Positions 16,584-25,850 of a DNA stretch of 34,038 nt are shown one piece after another. Position numbers and translations under genes: made by a program. Under the pieces are notes generated by a model, which was not told the origin of the DNA, searched no databases, and saw only the letters and a program-made list of their open reading frames with translations. This stretch comes from Caldimonas tepidiphila (GTDB taxonomy: Bacteria > Pseudomonadota > Gammaproteobacteria > Burkholderiales > Burkholderiaceae_C). The stretch is taken from contig NZ_QXMG01000061.1 of assembly GCF_003569765.1 (NCBI RefSeq), positions 1-34,038 of the forward strand, written 5' to 3'. How positions within the stretch are numbered: the stretch's first letter is position 1; each line of letters starts with the position of its first letter.

Positions 16584-17477
16584 ATGAACCTTCCCGACCT
16601 CATCCGCACCTCCCTCGCCGCGAGCTGCACGTCCTTCCTCGTCGCCTGCGGCACCCCGGGCGCCGGCGACCCGGCCGCATCCCCTGCAGGCGGCCAGACG
16701 GTTGCGGTCCAGCAGATCCGCAACGCCACCCTGAAGGTGGAATACGCCGGCACGACCTTCCTGATCGACCCGATGCTGGCGAGGAAGGGCGCCTACCCGG
16801 GGTTCGAGGGCACCTACAACAGCCACCTGCGCAACCCGCTGGTCGAGTTGCCGATGCCCGTCGAGGAGGCGATGAAGGCCGATGCCGTCATCGTCACCCA
16901 CACCCACCTCGACCACTGGGACGAGGTCGCCCGGCAACGCCTGCCCAAGGACATGCCGGTCTTCGCGCAGAACGAGAAGGATGCGGCGGACATCCGCAAG
17001 GACGGCTTCACGAACGTGCGGGTCCTCGGCGAGAACACGGTGTTCAAGGGCACGCGCCTGAGCAAGACCGGCGGCCAGCACGGCGACGACAGGACGATGG
17101 CGGTTGCCGGCGAGCTGCTGGGCTCCGTCTCCGGGGTCGTCTTCCAGCGCCCTGGCCACAAGACCGTCTATGTGGCGGGCGACACCGTGTGGAACCGCCA
17201 CGTCGAAGACGCGCTCAGGCAGTACAGGCCGGACGTGATCGTCCTCAACACCGGCTATGCGCGGATCCAGGGGCTGGAGGGCTCGATCATCATGGGCAAG
17301 GAGGACCTGGAGCGCGCTCATAGGGCCGCCCCGCAGGCCACGCTGATCGGCAGCCACATGGAAGCGGTCAACCACGGCATGCAGACGCGCAGGGAACTGC
17401 GCGACTTCATCGCCGAGAAGGGGATGGATCCGCAGCGCGTGCGGGTGCCGGCCGACGGCGAGACGCTCCGCTTCTAG
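16584..17477 (+). CDS. MBL-fold lipoprotein hydrolase, UlaG-like
   Basis: The protein has 297 residues. A lipoprotein signal ends FLVAC (C22), followed by a short Gly/Ala/Pro linker. The MBL core has TLKVEYAGTTFLIDPML, the zinc motif THTHLDHWD (H106, H108, D110, H111), VYVAGDTVWN and a late IGSHMEAVNHG. This resembles the UlaG/YtnP-like branch with an ArgGlyGly-less start. Start choice: the ATG at 16584 places the lipobox correctly; the frame is open further upstream but carries no signal there. It is divergent from the GlxA-type regulator gene and convergent with trhP. A perfect hairpin spans its stop codon. It probably acts in the periplasm; the substrate is unknown. Confidence 0.88.
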   Translation: MNLPDLIRTSLAASCTSFLVACGTPGAGDPAASPAGGQTVAVQQIRNATLKVEYAGTTFLIDPMLARKGAYPGFEGTYNSHLRNPLVELPMPVEEAMKADAVIVTHTHLDHWDEVARQRLPKDMPVFAQNEKDAADIRKDGFTNVRVLGENTVFKGTRLSKTGGQHGDDRTMAVAGELLGSVSGVVFQRPGHKTVYVAGDTVWNRHVEDALRQYRPDVIVLNTGYARIQGLEGSIIMGKEDLERAHRAAPQATLIGSHMEAVNHGMQTRRELRDFIAEKGMDPQRVRVPADGETLRF

Positions 17478-17488
17478 GAAGCGGAGCG
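17464..17488. terminator. Perfect 11-bp hairpin with the stop codon in its loop
   Basis: CGCTCCGCTTC and GAAGCGGAGCG flank TAG, which is the stop codon of the MBL lipoprotein gene. The structure sits 21 bases from the end of the convergent trhP gene and has no T-tract. It probably terminates or caps transcripts from both sides. Confidence 0.6.
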
Positions 17489-17508
17489 CGCCTGTCGCGG
17501 CGGGGCCG

Positions 17509-18891
17509 CTACAGCAGCCGTGCCAGCAAGGCGCCCTCGGCAGGCGCGCCCAGGGGCAGCCAGACCCGCACCGGGCTGCCCTGCGCCACCTGCACCGGCA
17601 CGCCGTCGAGGCTGGTCATCTCGCCGACGGTGACGCGGCGGTTGCCGCCCGGGTGGATCACCTCCAGCGTGTCGCCCACGGCGAAGCGGTTCTTGGTCTC
17701 GACCTCGGCCCAGCCGTCGGACTCGCGCACCGAGCGCACCTCGCCGACGAACTGGCTGCGGCGCGCCTCGGAGCTGCCGCTCGCGTAGTTCTGGTAGTCC
17801 TGGCTCGGCCGGCGCTCCAGGAAGCCGGCGGTGTAGCCGCGGTTGGACAGGCCCTCGAGCTCGAGCAGCAAGGCCGGGTCGAAGGGGCGGCCCGCCACCG
17901 CGTCGTCGATGGCGCGGCGGTAGATCTGCGCGGTGCGCGCCACGTAGTAGCGGCTCTTGGTGCGGCCCTCGATCTTGAGCGAATCGACGCCGATCCTCGC
18001 CAGCCGCTCGACATGCTCGACCGCGCGCAGGTCCTTGCTGTTGAGGATGTAGGTGCCGTGCTCGTCCTCCATGACGGGCATGAACTGGCCGGGGCGCTCC
18101 TTTTCTTCAAGCAGGTAGACCCGATCGGCCAGCGGGTGGCGCGGGCTGCCGCCGCAGGCGGCGAAGGCGCTCTCGGCCTCAGCCTGCGCCTGCGCGAAAT
18201 CGAAGTCGCCCTCCAGCCTGAGCGCCTGGACCTCGCCGCTGTCGGTCTCGTCGGTGGCGCCGTGGGTCTTGTAGTCCCAGCGGCAGGCGTTGGTGCAGGT
18301 GCCCTGGTTCGGGTCGCGCCGGTTGAAGTAGCCCGACAGCAGGCAGCGGCCCGAGTAGGCGATGCACAGCGCGCCGTGCACGAAGACTTCCAGCTCGATG
18401 TCGGGGCACTCGTTGCGGATCGCCTCGATCTCGTCGAGGCTCAGCTCGCGCGACAGGATGATGCGCGCCACGCCCACCTTCTGCCAGAACTTCACCGCGG
18501 CCCAGTTGACCGTGTTGGCCTGCACCGAGAGGTGGATCGGCACCTCGGGCCAGTCGCGCTCCATCCTCTCGCGCACCATCATGATCAGGCCCGGGTCGGC
18601 CATGATCAGCGCGTCGGGGCGCAGCGCGATCACCGGCTCGATGTCGCGCAGGTAGGTGCGCACCTTGTCGTTGTGCGGCAGCAGGTTGCTGGTGACGAAG
18701 AACTTGCGGCCGCGCGCATGGGCCTCGGCGATGCCTTGCCCGATCTGTTCCAAGCGGAACTCGTTGTTGCGCGCGCGCAGGCTGTAGCGCGGCTGGCCCG
18801 CATAGACGGCGTCGGCGCCGAAGTCGTAGGCCGCCCGCATCCGGTCCAGCGATCCGGCGGGCAGCAGCAATTCAGGGGATTTGAGCTTCAC
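17509..18891 (-). CDS. trhP: tRNA 5-hydroxyuridine synthesis protein TrhP (YegQ), U32 peptidase family
   Basis: The protein has 460 residues, close to the length of E. coli YegQ/TrhP. It begins KSPELLLPAGSLDRMRAAYDFGADAVYAG, the conserved U32 opening. The signature EVFVHGALCIAYSGRCLLSGYFNRRDPNQG follows, with the cysteines of GTCTNACRW and, later, SLKIEGRTKSRYYVA. TrhP works with prephenate-linked chemistry in hydroxylating U34 of several tRNAs; it is cytoplasmic and despite its name not a proven peptidase. The start is GTG at 18891 with a weak Shine-Dalgarno sequence. It is divergent from the histidine kinase gene. The assignment is strong from full-length similarity. Confidence 0.93.
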   Translation of the reverse strand: MKLKSPELLLPAGSLDRMRAAYDFGADAVYAGQPRYSLRARNNEFRLEQIGQGIAEAHARGRKFFVTSNLLPHNDKVRTYLRDIEPVIALRPDALIMADPGLIMMVRERMERDWPEVPIHLSVQANTVNWAAVKFWQKVGVARIILSRELSLDEIEAIRNECPDIELEVFVHGALCIAYSGRCLLSGYFNRRDPNQGTCTNACRWDYKTHGATDETDSGEVQALRLEGDFDFAQAQAEAESAFAACGGSPRHPLADRVYLLEEKERPGQFMPVMEDEHGTYILNSKDLRAVEHVERLARIGVDSLKIEGRTKSRYYVARTAQIYRRAIDDAVAGRPFDPALLLELEGLSNRGYTAGFLERRPSQDYQNYASGSSEARRSQFVGEVRSVRESDGWAEVETKNRFAVGDTLEVIHPGGNRRVTVGEMTSLDGVPVQVAQGSPVRVWLPLGAPAEGALLARLL

Positions 18892-19049
18892 ACCCCGGAT
18901 TGTCCACTGCCGCCCGCTGCTGGCCGGGAGCCGCGAGTTGCCTCGAACGCCCGCCGCAGCGCGTGTGCCTGCCCGGAAGGGCGCGAAATGGCCGCGCCTT
19001 ACGATGGGCGCCTCGCAATCCGCACCGGCCTGCCCCGAAGGCTACCGAA

Positions 19050-21335
19050 GTGTCCGAGCACGTCCACACCCCACCCATCGACTTCCAGCGCCTGCTGGCC
19101 CGCAGCTCCGAGGCGGTCGTGGTGCACGATGCCGAAGGCCGGATCCTTTTCTGGAACCGGGGCGCCGAGGAGCTCTACGGCCACGAGACCGGCGACGCGC
19201 TGGGCCGGCGCTGCGACGAGCTGCTGCGCACCGAGTTCCCGCTCCCGCAGGGACAGCTCGCCCGGGCACTGCAGGCCTCGGGCCGTTGGGCCGGCACCCT
19301 GGTCCGCCTCCATCGGGACGGACACCGGGTCGCGGTCAGGTCGGCCTGGACCTGCGACCCCGGCAGGCCGGAGGGCACAAGCGTGATCCTCGAGACGAGC
19401 AGCCGGCTCGACGGGCCGGGACGAGGCGTCGACGACTGGAGCCACGAGCGGCAAACGCTGGAATCGCTCATCCACGCGCTGCCGGTCGGCGTCGCACTGG
19501 TGGGGGCCGGCGGCGCGCTCGTGACGGCGAACGAGGCGGCGATGCGCCTCCACGGGGTCGCGTCGCGGGAGGAACTGGTGCCGCGGTTGCTGCCGCACGT
19601 CGAGCGGATCGACGCGCGGCTGCCCGCCGGCGGGCTTGCGGCACGGCAGGACCCCTTGTCGCCGGGGTGCGGGCCGGCGGCGACCGGCGATGAACCCGCC
19701 TGCGGGGACGGGGCCGCGAGCCGCGTGTCCTGCACCGTCGTTCCGCTTCCGGGAGGCTCGGGCGCCGAGCCGCTGTCCATGCTCCTGATGCAGGACCTCA
19801 CCGAGTGCCGCAGGAGCGAGGAGGCCCTGAGGCAGGCCGACGAGAGGCTGCGGGAGAACCAGCGCCGGCTGGACGCCCTCCTCACCAACGCGAGCGTGGC
19901 AATCTTCATGATGGACGAGCGCTACCACTGCATCTACATGAACCCGGCGGCCGAGCAGCTGAGCGGCTACCGGCTGCACGAGATGGAGGGGCGCACGCTG
20001 CATGACGTGGTGCACCACACCCGGCCCGACGGCTCGCACATGCCCATCGAGGAATGCCCGATCGGCCGCGCCCTGCCCGGCAACGACCGCGCCCGGGGCG
20101 AGGAGGTCTTCGTCCACAAGGACGGCTCGTTCTACCCCGTGGCCTTCAACGCCGCGCCGATCCGCGACGAGCGCGGCACCATCCTCGGCACCATCCTCGA
20201 GGTGCGCGACATCCGCGAGGAAAAGCGCACGCTGGAGGCATTGCGCGAGGCGGACCGCGCCAAGGACGAGTTCATGGCGATGCTCGGCCACGAGCTGCGC
20301 AACCCCCTGTCCCCGATCGTGACCTGCCTGCAGCTGATGCGGCTGCGCGGCATGCAGGCGCGCGAGCTGGAGATCATCGCGCGCCAGGCGCAGCACCTCA
20401 CCCGGCTCGTGGACGACCTGCTCGACGTGTCGCGGATCTCCCGCGGGCTGATCGAGCTGCGCACGGCGCGCCTGGAGGTGGCGGAGGCCATCGCGCGCAG
20501 CGTGGAGATCGCCCGCCCCGTGCTGGAACAGGGCGCGCACCGACTCGTGCTCGACGTGCCGGCCTGCGGGCTGCCGGTGGAGGGGGACGCCGACCGCCTG
20601 TCCCAGGTCGTCTCGAACCTGCTCGTCAACGCGGCGAAGTTCAGCCCCGAGCGCTCCACGGTGAGGCTCGGCGCCTGGGCGGAGGCGGACGACACGGTGC
20701 GCGTGAGCGTGAGGGACGAAGGCCAGGGCATCGCGCCGGACATGCTGGCGCGGATCTTCGAGGCCTTCGTGCAGGACGGGCGCGGCAAGGACCAGTCCCG
20801 CAGCGGCCTGGGCCTGGGTCTCGCGATCGCCCGCAACCTGGTGCGGCTGCACGGCGGCAGCATCGAGGCGCGCAGCGAGGGCATCGGCCGGGGCGCCGAG
20901 TTCCTGATCTCGCTCCCGCGTGCCGAGCCCGTCGCGCCGGCGCCCGCCGTCGAGACGCCGCCGGGGCCGCGCCCGGTGCTCAGCCGGCGGATCCTGGTGG
21001 TCGACGACAACCGCGACGCGGCCGAGACGCTCAGGCAGCTGCTGGAAGACAGCAGCCACCTCGTCCTCGCCGTGCACGATGCCGCCACGGCGCTGGAGCA
21101 TGCGGGCGACTTCCGCCCCGATGTCGCCATCCTCGACATCGACCTGCCGGTGATGGACGGCCACGAGCTGGCGGCGAAGCTGCGGGAGCTCTTCCCCGGG
21201 CAGGACGGGCTGCGCCTCATCGCGCTCACCGGCTACGGGCTGCCGCGCGACCGCGAGCTCTCGGCCCGGGCCGGCTTCGACGTGCACCTGGTCAAGCCGC
21301 TCGACGTGGAGCGGCTGATGGAGGCGCTGGGCTGA
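19050..21335 (+). CDS. Hybrid PAS histidine kinase with C-terminal receiver
   Basis: The 761-residue protein starts at GTG 19050, with CGAAGG a few bases upstream; the frame is open to 18900 but the extra 50 residues are not domain-like. Order: PAS about 10-105 (ARSSEAVVVHDAEGRILFWNRGAEELYG), a weaker PAS about 125-250, PAS about 275-390 (MDERYHCIYMNPAAEQLSGY) and a HisKA helix with GHELRNPLSP (H414). An HATPase follows with an N box near 511-530, DEGQGIAP and GLGLGLAIA. Last is a receiver with VVDDNRDAAETL and LDIDLPVMDG (phosphoacceptor D696). No transmembrane segment is seen, so sensing is probably cytoplasmic. No cognate regulator gene is adjacent, so the output is unknown. Confidence 0.94.
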   Translation: MSEHVHTPPIDFQRLLARSSEAVVVHDAEGRILFWNRGAEELYGHETGDALGRRCDELLRTEFPLPQGQLARALQASGRWAGTLVRLHRDGHRVAVRSAWTCDPGRPEGTSVILETSSRLDGPGRGVDDWSHERQTLESLIHALPVGVALVGAGGALVTANEAAMRLHGVASREELVPRLLPHVERIDARLPAGGLAARQDPLSPGCGPAATGDEPACGDGAASRVSCTVVPLPGGSGAEPLSMLLMQDLTECRRSEEALRQADERLRENQRRLDALLTNASVAIFMMDERYHCIYMNPAAEQLSGYRLHEMEGRTLHDVVHHTRPDGSHMPIEECPIGRALPGNDRARGEEVFVHKDGSFYPVAFNAAPIRDERGTILGTILEVRDIREEKRTLEALREADRAKDEFMAMLGHELRNPLSPIVTCLQLMRLRGMQARELEIIARQAQHLTRLVDDLLDVSRISRGLIELRTARLEVAEAIARSVEIARPVLEQGAHRLVLDVPACGLPVEGDADRLSQVVSNLLVNAAKFSPERSTVRLGAWAEADDTVRVSVRDEGQGIAPDMLARIFEAFVQDGRGKDQSRSGLGLGLAIARNLVRLHGGSIEARSEGIGRGAEFLISLPRAEPVAPAPAVETPPGPRPVLSRRILVVDDNRDAAETLRQLLEDSSHLVLAVHDAATALEHAGDFRPDVAILDIDLPVMDGHELAAKLRELFPGQDGLRLIALTGYGLPRDRELSARAGFDVHLVKPLDVERLMEALG

Positions 21336-21350
21336 ATCCGGGGGGCAGGC

Positions 21351-21365
21351 CGCGGCCGGGCCGCG
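21351..21365. terminator. Short GC hairpin between convergent genes
   Basis: CGCGGCC-G-GGCCGCG is a perfect dyad between the stop codons of the histidine kinase and pirin genes, 35 bp apart. No T-tract is seen. It may mark the transcript ends. Confidence 0.4.
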
Positions 21366-21370
21366 CGCCG

Positions 21371-22285
21371 CTACGGGTAGTTCGCCACCGTCTTCGGCCG
21401 CTCCGGTAGCGGGATGGACTCGCTCTCGCCGGGCACCGCGTCGAAGCGGCCCGCCTGCCAGTCGGCCTTGGCCTGCTCGATGCGCTCGCGCGAGCTCGAC
21501 ACGAAGTTCCACCAGACGTAGCGCGGGCCGTCCAGCGGCTCGCCGCCGAACAGCACCAGCCGCGCCGGTCCCGGGCCCGCGCCGAGCACGATCTCCCGGC
21601 CCGGCGCGAAGACCAGCAGGCGGCCGGACGCGAAGCGCTGCCCGCCCACCTCGACCTCGCCGGAGACGACGTAGGCCGCGCGCTCGGCCAGCTCGGCCGG
21701 CAGCGCGAGCCGCGCGCCGGGCGCGAGCGCCGCGTCCGCGTACAGCATCTCGGAGAAGGTCGGCACCGGCGAGCGCTCGCCCGCCCAGCCGCCGACGACC
21801 AGGCGCACGCGGGCGCCGCCGTCCTCCAGCAACGGCAGCTCGTCGCCGCCGTGGTGCGCGAAGGCGGGCGCAGCCTCCTCGTGCGCGGCCGGCAGCGCCA
21901 CCCAGACCTGCACGCCCGCGAGGCGCGGGCCGTCGGCGCGCAGCGCCTCGGGCGTGCGCTCCGAGTGCACGATGCCGCGCCCGGCCGTCATCCAGTTCAG
22001 CTCGCCGGGGCGGATCGGCTGCAGGCTGCCCAGGCTGTCGCGGTGCAGGATCTCGCCGTCGAACAGGTAGGTGAGCGTCGCCAGCCCGATATGCGGGTGC
22101 GGCCGCACGTCGAGGCCCTGGCCCGGGCGCAGCACGACCGGCCCCATCTCGTCGAAGAACACGTAGGGGCCGACCATGCGGCGCTGCGCCGAGGGCAGCG
22201 CGCGCCGCACCGTGAAGCCGTCGCCAAGGTCGCTGCTGCGCGGCACGAGCAGCGCCTCGAGTTCGCGCGGGAGGTCCGTATCCAT
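21371..22285 (-). CDS. Pirin family protein
   Basis: The protein has 304 residues of bicupin type. The N-terminal cupin carries the metal-ligand pattern [24 protein letters not shown] and GRGIVHSE, and the C-terminal cupin has [12 protein letters not shown] and [12 protein letters not shown], characteristic of pirins. Bacterial pirins include quercetinase-like dioxygenases and redox-linked modulators; the role here is unknown. The gene starts 6 bp after the wrbA stop codon, so the two form one transcript. The pairing with a quinone reductase suggests a function in redox or electrophile stress. Confidence 0.94.
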   Translation of the reverse strand: MDTDLPRELEALLVPRSSDLGDGFTVRRALPSAQRRMVGPYVFFDEMGPVVLRPGQGLDVRPHPHIGLATLTYLFDGEILHRDSLGSLQPIRPGELNWMTAGRGIVHSERTPEALRADGPRLAGVQVWVALPAAHEEAAPAFAHHGGDELPLLEDGGARVRLVVGGWAGERSPVPTFSEMLYADAALAPGARLALPAELAERAAYVVSGEVEVGGQRFASGRLLVFAPGREIVLGAGPGPARLVLFGGEPLDGPRYVWWNFVSSSRERIEQAKADWQAGRFDAVPGESESIPLPERPKTVANYP

Positions 22286-22291
22286 CGCGCT

Positions 22292-22894
22292 TCAGCCGAA
22301 CAGCTTCGAGGCGATCGTCGTGACGTGGCGGCCCTGGAAGCGCGCCATGCCCAGCTCCTGCTCGCTCGGCATGCGCTCGCCCTGCCCGCCGGCGATGGTC
22401 GAGGCGCCGTAGGGGCTGCCGCCCTTGATCTCGTCGAGGCCCATCTGTGACTGCTCGCTGTACGGCAGGCCGACCACGATCATGCCGTGGTGCAGCAGCG
22501 TCGGGTGGAAGGTCAGGATCGTGCTCTCCTGGCCGCCGTGCTGCGTCGCGCTGGACGTGAAGACGCTGCCGACCTTGCCGATCAGCGCGCCGCTCGCCCA
22601 CATCCCGCCGGTCTGGTCGAGGAAGTTGCGCATCTGCGCGGCCATGTTGCCGAAACGCGTCGGCGTGCCGAAGATGATCGCGTCGTAGTGCACCAGATCC
22701 CCCGGCAGCGCGACGGGCGCGCCCTGGTCCACCTTCGCCCCGGACTTGCGCAGCACGTCGTCGGGCACCAGCTCGGGCACCCGCTTGAGGTCGACCTGCG
22801 CGCCGGCCACCTCGCGCGCGCCCTCGGCGACCGCCTGCGCCATGCGCTCGGTGTGACCGTAGGTGCTGTAGTAGAGGACCAGGACTTTCGCCAT
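22292..22894 (-). CDS. wrbA: NAD(P)H:quinone oxidoreductase WrbA
   Basis: The 200-residue flavodoxin-like protein has the FMN phosphate loop [15 protein letters not shown] (residues 8-22), [23 protein letters not shown], and [25 protein letters not shown], all typical of WrbA. It reduces quinones by two electrons using NAD(P)H, in the cytoplasm as a tetramer. GGGAGA lies about 6 bases upstream of the ATG. It is the first gene of the pair with pirin; the AraC gene upstream on the same strand is about 120 bp away and may be independent. Confidence 0.96.
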   Translation of the reverse strand: MAKVLVLYYSTYGHTERMAQAVAEGAREVAGAQVDLKRVPELVPDDVLRKSGAKVDQGAPVALPGDLVHYDAIIFGTPTRFGNMAAQMRNFLDQTGGMWASGALIGKVGSVFTSSATQHGGQESTILTFHPTLLHHGMIVVGLPYSEQSQMGLDEIKGGSPYGASTIAGGQGERMPSEQELGMARFQGRHVTTIASKLFG

Positions 22895-23016
22895 CGTGCA
22901 TCTCCCTTGTCGAGAAAGGTTGGAGGCGGTGTCGCCCGACACCGGCCGCATTCGCCCCGGGAAGCGAACGACGTGCCCGGTGGTGGCGTCGCGGCGCGGG
23001 GCCAGCCCTCGGCGGC

Positions 23017-23922
23017 TCAGCCCGCCGTCCCCGGCCGCACCCCGCGCCCGCTGGCGACCTCCGCCCGGTAGGCGGACGGCGACTGCCCGGCGAGGCGGGC
23101 GAAGAAGCGGCTGAAGTAGCCGGGATCGTCGAAGCCCAGCTCCAGCGCGATCTCGGCCACCGGCGCCTCGGTGTAGGCGAGCAGCCGGCGCGCCTCGACG
23201 TGCATGCGCTCGTGCATCAGCTCGAGCGCCGAGCGCCCGGCCACCGAGCGGCAGGCGCGGCTGAGGTGGTCGGCGGTGACCTGCAGCGCGCCGGCGTAGA
23301 AGGACACGGGCCGGTGCTGGCGGTAGTGCAGCTCCAGCAGCGAGCGGTAGCGCTGCACCAGCGTGTCGCGCAGCGCCTGGCGGTGCTCGTCGGCGCGCGG
23401 CTCGCCCGCATGCCGCAGGAACCACAGCGCCAGCAGCACCGCCTGCGCCTGCAGCGCCTCCACCCGCCCGGGCCGCGCCAGCTCGAACTCGCGCGCGAGC
23501 TGCACGAACAGCTCGACCCCCTCGGACATGTCCGCGCCGATCTGCTCGCCGCCCAGCAGGAAGCCCGACGCGAGCCGCGCCGCGAATTCCGGCACCCCGC
23601 CGAGCGCCGACTGCAGCAGCGCCGAGGGCAGCGTGAGCTGGTGGCCCGCGCAGGCCGGCTCGAACACGAAGCCGTGCACCGTGCCGGGCGCGATCAGCAG
23701 CGCCGCCGGCGCGCGCAGCTCGTGCTGCACCCCGTCGATCGTCGCCAGCGCCGCGCCGCGCTCGACGAGCTGCAGCTGGTGCAGCCCCTCGTGCCGGTGC
23801 GCCGGGATGTGCCACTGGTGCAGCCGGCCGCGCACGTCGATCGACTCGTAGTGCAGGCAGTCGTCCGGCCGGGAATGGCGCACCTCGCGGAACGGGATGG
23901 CGAGCGGAGCAACAGGTTTCAT
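23017..23922 (-). CDS. AraC-family regulator, PobR-like
   Basis: The protein has 301 residues from ATG 23922; a TTG 12 bases upstream is possible. The N-terminal cupin (about 10-150) has [17 protein letters not shown] and [12 protein letters not shown], as in PobR-type regulators of aromatic-acid catabolism. The C-terminal AraC domain (about 190-285) has [21 protein letters not shown] and [32 protein letters not shown]. It is divergent from the TPP enzyme operon with about 130 bp to the leader ORF, so it probably activates that operon in response to its substrate. The inducer is unknown; PobR itself binds 4-hydroxybenzoate. Confidence 0.92.
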   Translation of the reverse strand: MKPVAPLAIPFREVRHSRPDDCLHYESIDVRGRLHQWHIPAHRHEGLHQLQLVERGAALATIDGVQHELRAPAALLIAPGTVHGFVFEPACAGHQLTLPSALLQSALGGVPEFAARLASGFLLGGEQIGADMSEGVELFVQLAREFELARPGRVEALQAQAVLLALWFLRHAGEPRADEHRQALRDTLVQRYRSLLELHYRQHRPVSFYAGALQVTADHLSRACRSVAGRSALELMHERMHVEARRLLAYTEAPVAEIALELGFDDPGYFSRFFARLAGQSPSAYRAEVASGRGVRPGTAG

Positions 23923-23996
23923 GAGCTGGATCAAAGCGCGACGGGTGCCGGAAATCTACCGGCGCACGCCCGATTCGTCCATGTGCATCGGCCCCA

Positions 23997-24013
23997 GGGA
24001 CTCCTACAGTCCC
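23997..24013 (+). promoter_or_regulatory. Dyad overlapping a candidate -10 element upstream of the TPP operon
   Basis: GGGACT, spacer CCTAC and AGTCCC form a perfect 6-bp dyad 42 bp before the leader ORF. TACAGT inside it (24005-24010) is a plausible -10 box; no good -35 lies 17 bp upstream, as expected for an activator-dependent promoter. Confidence 0.4.
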
Positions 24014-24054
24014 CCTCATCGCGGCAACGCCGCCGCCAGACAGGAGACACCCCC

Positions 24055-24099
24055 ATGACGAACGAGCCCCGCGCCGCGAAGGAGCGCGCCCCATGCTGA
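24055..24099 (+). CDS. 14-codon leader ORF overlapping the TPP enzyme start
   Basis: An AGGAGA Shine-Dalgarno sequence precedes ATG by 7 bases. The ORF reads [14 protein letters not shown] and stops at TGA 24097-24099, overlapping the start codon of the TPP enzyme gene at 24093. The second Shine-Dalgarno sequence, AAGGAG at 24079-24084, lies inside the leader. The arrangement suggests translational coupling. The peptide carries no obvious repeat of one amino acid, so a classical attenuator is not evident. It could also be a mistaken start in an untranslated leader. Confidence 0.45.
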   Translation: MTNEPRAAKERAPC

Positions 24100-25850
24100 G
24101 ACTCAACGGAGCCCAGGCGCTCGTGCACGCGCTGCGCACCGAGAACGTGCGACACGTGTTCGGCGTCGTGGGCGGCAAGCTCGCGCCGCTGCTGCACGCG
24201 ATCTCGAGGGAGCCGGGCCTGCGCTACAGCGGCGTGCGCCACGAGGCCGCGGGGCCGCTGATGGCCGCGGCCGTGCACGCCAGCTCGGGCCAGGTCGCGG
24301 TCGCGCTCGGCGAGATGGGCCCGGGCAGCCTGAACCTCGCCGCCGGCGTCGGCACCGCGCTGAACAACAACCTGCCGCTGCTGCTGGTGACGACGAACCA
24401 GCACCGCGCGGCGGCCTATCCGGCCAGCGGCATGTTCATGGACCTCGACACGCAGGCGGTGCTCAGGCCGCTGGTGAAGTGGAACGCGGTCGTGCACGAC
24501 CCGCGCCGCATGCCGGAGCTGGTGCGGCGCGCCTTCCGCGAGGCGCTGTCGGGCCGCCCCGGCCCGGTGCACCTCGACATCCCGCAGGACGTGCTGGCCG
24601 CGAGCGCCGACTTCGCCGACGACGAGTTCGAGCTGCCGGCTGCGCGCTACCGCGCCACCGTCGGGCCGCGCCCCGCGGCCGAGTCGGTCGAGGCGGCGGC
24701 CGCGCTGCTGCGCACGGCACGCCGGCCGCTGCTGGTGGCCGGCGGCGGCGTCGTGGCCAGCGGCGCGGCGGCGCAGGTGCAAGCCCTTGCCGAGCGGCTC
24801 GGCGCCCCGGTCGTGCCCACGCAGATGGCGCTCGGCGTGGTGCCGAGCACGAGCCCGCACTTCATCGGCCACGGCGGGCTGATCGGCGGCGACGCGGTGA
24901 TCGCGGCCTTCGAGCAGGCCGACGCGATCGTCGCCGTCGGCTGCCGCTTCTCCTCGTGGATGTGGGACGAGCGCGGCCCCTTCGCGCGCCGGCATCACAA
25001 GCTCATCAGCATCAACACCGACCCCTCGGCGCTCGGCCAGCCGGCAGTGCACGAGGTCGCGATGCAGGCGGACGCGCGCCTCGCGCTCGACGACCTGCTC
25101 GCCGCGCTCGGCGCCGGGCCCGAGTCGGCAGCGGAGGCCGACTGGCTGCCGGGCCTGCGGTCGGTGCGTGAACGCTACGAGGCCCGGCTCCAGGCCCTGG
25201 CGCGCGAGGAGGCGGAGGTGATGCACCCGGCCGCGCTCGCGCGCGCCGTCGCGGCGGCGATGCCCGCCGACGCGCTCGCGGTCTACGACGGCGGCCACAC
25301 CACCTTCTGGAGCAACGACTTCACGCCGGTGGCCGACGTGCGCACGCGCTTCCACGATCCCGGCATGAGCCAGCTCGGCTTCGGCCTGCCCTACGCGATC
25401 GCGCTGCAGCTGCTGCACCCGGGGCGGCCCGTGTTCAACCTCACCGGCGACGGCGCCTTCGGCTTCACGCTGCAGGAGCTCGACACGGCGCGGCGCCTGA
25501 AGCTGCCGGTAGTGACCGTCGTGCACAACAACGCCGCCTGGGGCGTGATCCGCGCCGGCCAGCGCGCCGCGCTCGACTTCGAGTTCGGCACCTCGCTGGA
25601 GGACACCGACTACGCGGCGATCGCGCGCGGCTTCGGCTGCCACGGCGAGACCGTGACGCAGCCGCACGAGGTGGCGCCGGCGCTCGCCCGGGCACTGGCC
25701 TCGGGCCTGCCCGCGGTGCTCGACTGCCGCACGCGCTTCGAGCCCCATCCCGCGATGCCGGCCTTCGGCCGCATGAACCGCTTCGGCTTCGAGGGACTCA
25801 CGAGAACGTCCCCGGCTTCCCTTCCCCCCCAAGGAGACATCAAGCGATGA
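24093..25850 (+). CDS. TPP-dependent 2-oxoacid decarboxylase/carboligase-like enzyme
   Basis: The protein has 585 residues with PYR, central and PP domains. The activating glutamate is in VRHEAAG (E51). The PP motif is [12 protein letters not shown] (G452-D453-G454) ending VVHNNAAWG. It lacks the LHSAAG histidine segment of benzoylformate decarboxylase (LGEMGPGS here), so it is a different branch, and it is clearly diverged from the module 1 enzyme. AAGGAG lies 8 bases upstream. Its stop overlaps the start of the aldehyde dehydrogenase gene by 4 bases (ATGA), which suggests tight stoichiometry. A decarboxylase delivering an aldehyde to that dehydrogenase is the simplest reading, inferred from context only. 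Confidence 0.88.
   Translation: MLRLNGAQALVHALRTENVRHVFGVVGGKLAPLLHAISREPGLRYSGVRHEAAGPLMAAAVHASSGQVAVALGEMGPGSLNLAAGVGTALNNNLPLLLVTTNQHRAAAYPASGMFMDLDTQAVLRPLVKWNAVVHDPRRMPELVRRAFREALSGRPGPVHLDIPQDVLAASADFADDEFELPAARYRATVGPRPAAESVEAAAALLRTARRPLLVAGGGVVASGAAAQVQALAERLGAPVVPTQMALGVVPSTSPHFIGHGGLIGGDAVIAAFEQADAIVAVGCRFSSWMWDERGPFARRHHKLISINTDPSALGQPAVHEVAMQADARLALDDLLAALGAGPESAAEADWLPGLRSVRERYEARLQALAREEAEVMHPAALARAVAAAMPADALAVYDGGHTTFWSNDFTPVADVRTRFHDPGMSQLGFGLPYAIALQLLHPGRPVFNLTGDGAFGFTLQELDTARRLKLPVVTVVHNNAAWGVIRAGQRAALDFEFGTSLEDTDYAAIARGFGCHGETVTQPHEVAPALARALASGLPAVLDCRTRFEPHPAMPAFGRMNRFGFEGLTRTSPASLPPQGDIKR

Noticed and set aside
18900-19049. 50-codon N-terminal extension of the histidine kinase from TTG
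   Set aside because: The segment is not domain-like, while GTG 19050 has a ribosome site and leads straight into the PAS domain.
24093-25850. Assignment of the module 2 TPP enzyme as benzoylformate decarboxylase
   Set aside because: The LHSAAG histidine segment is replaced by LGEMGPGS and the overall sequence is closer to acetolactate-synthase-like proteins.
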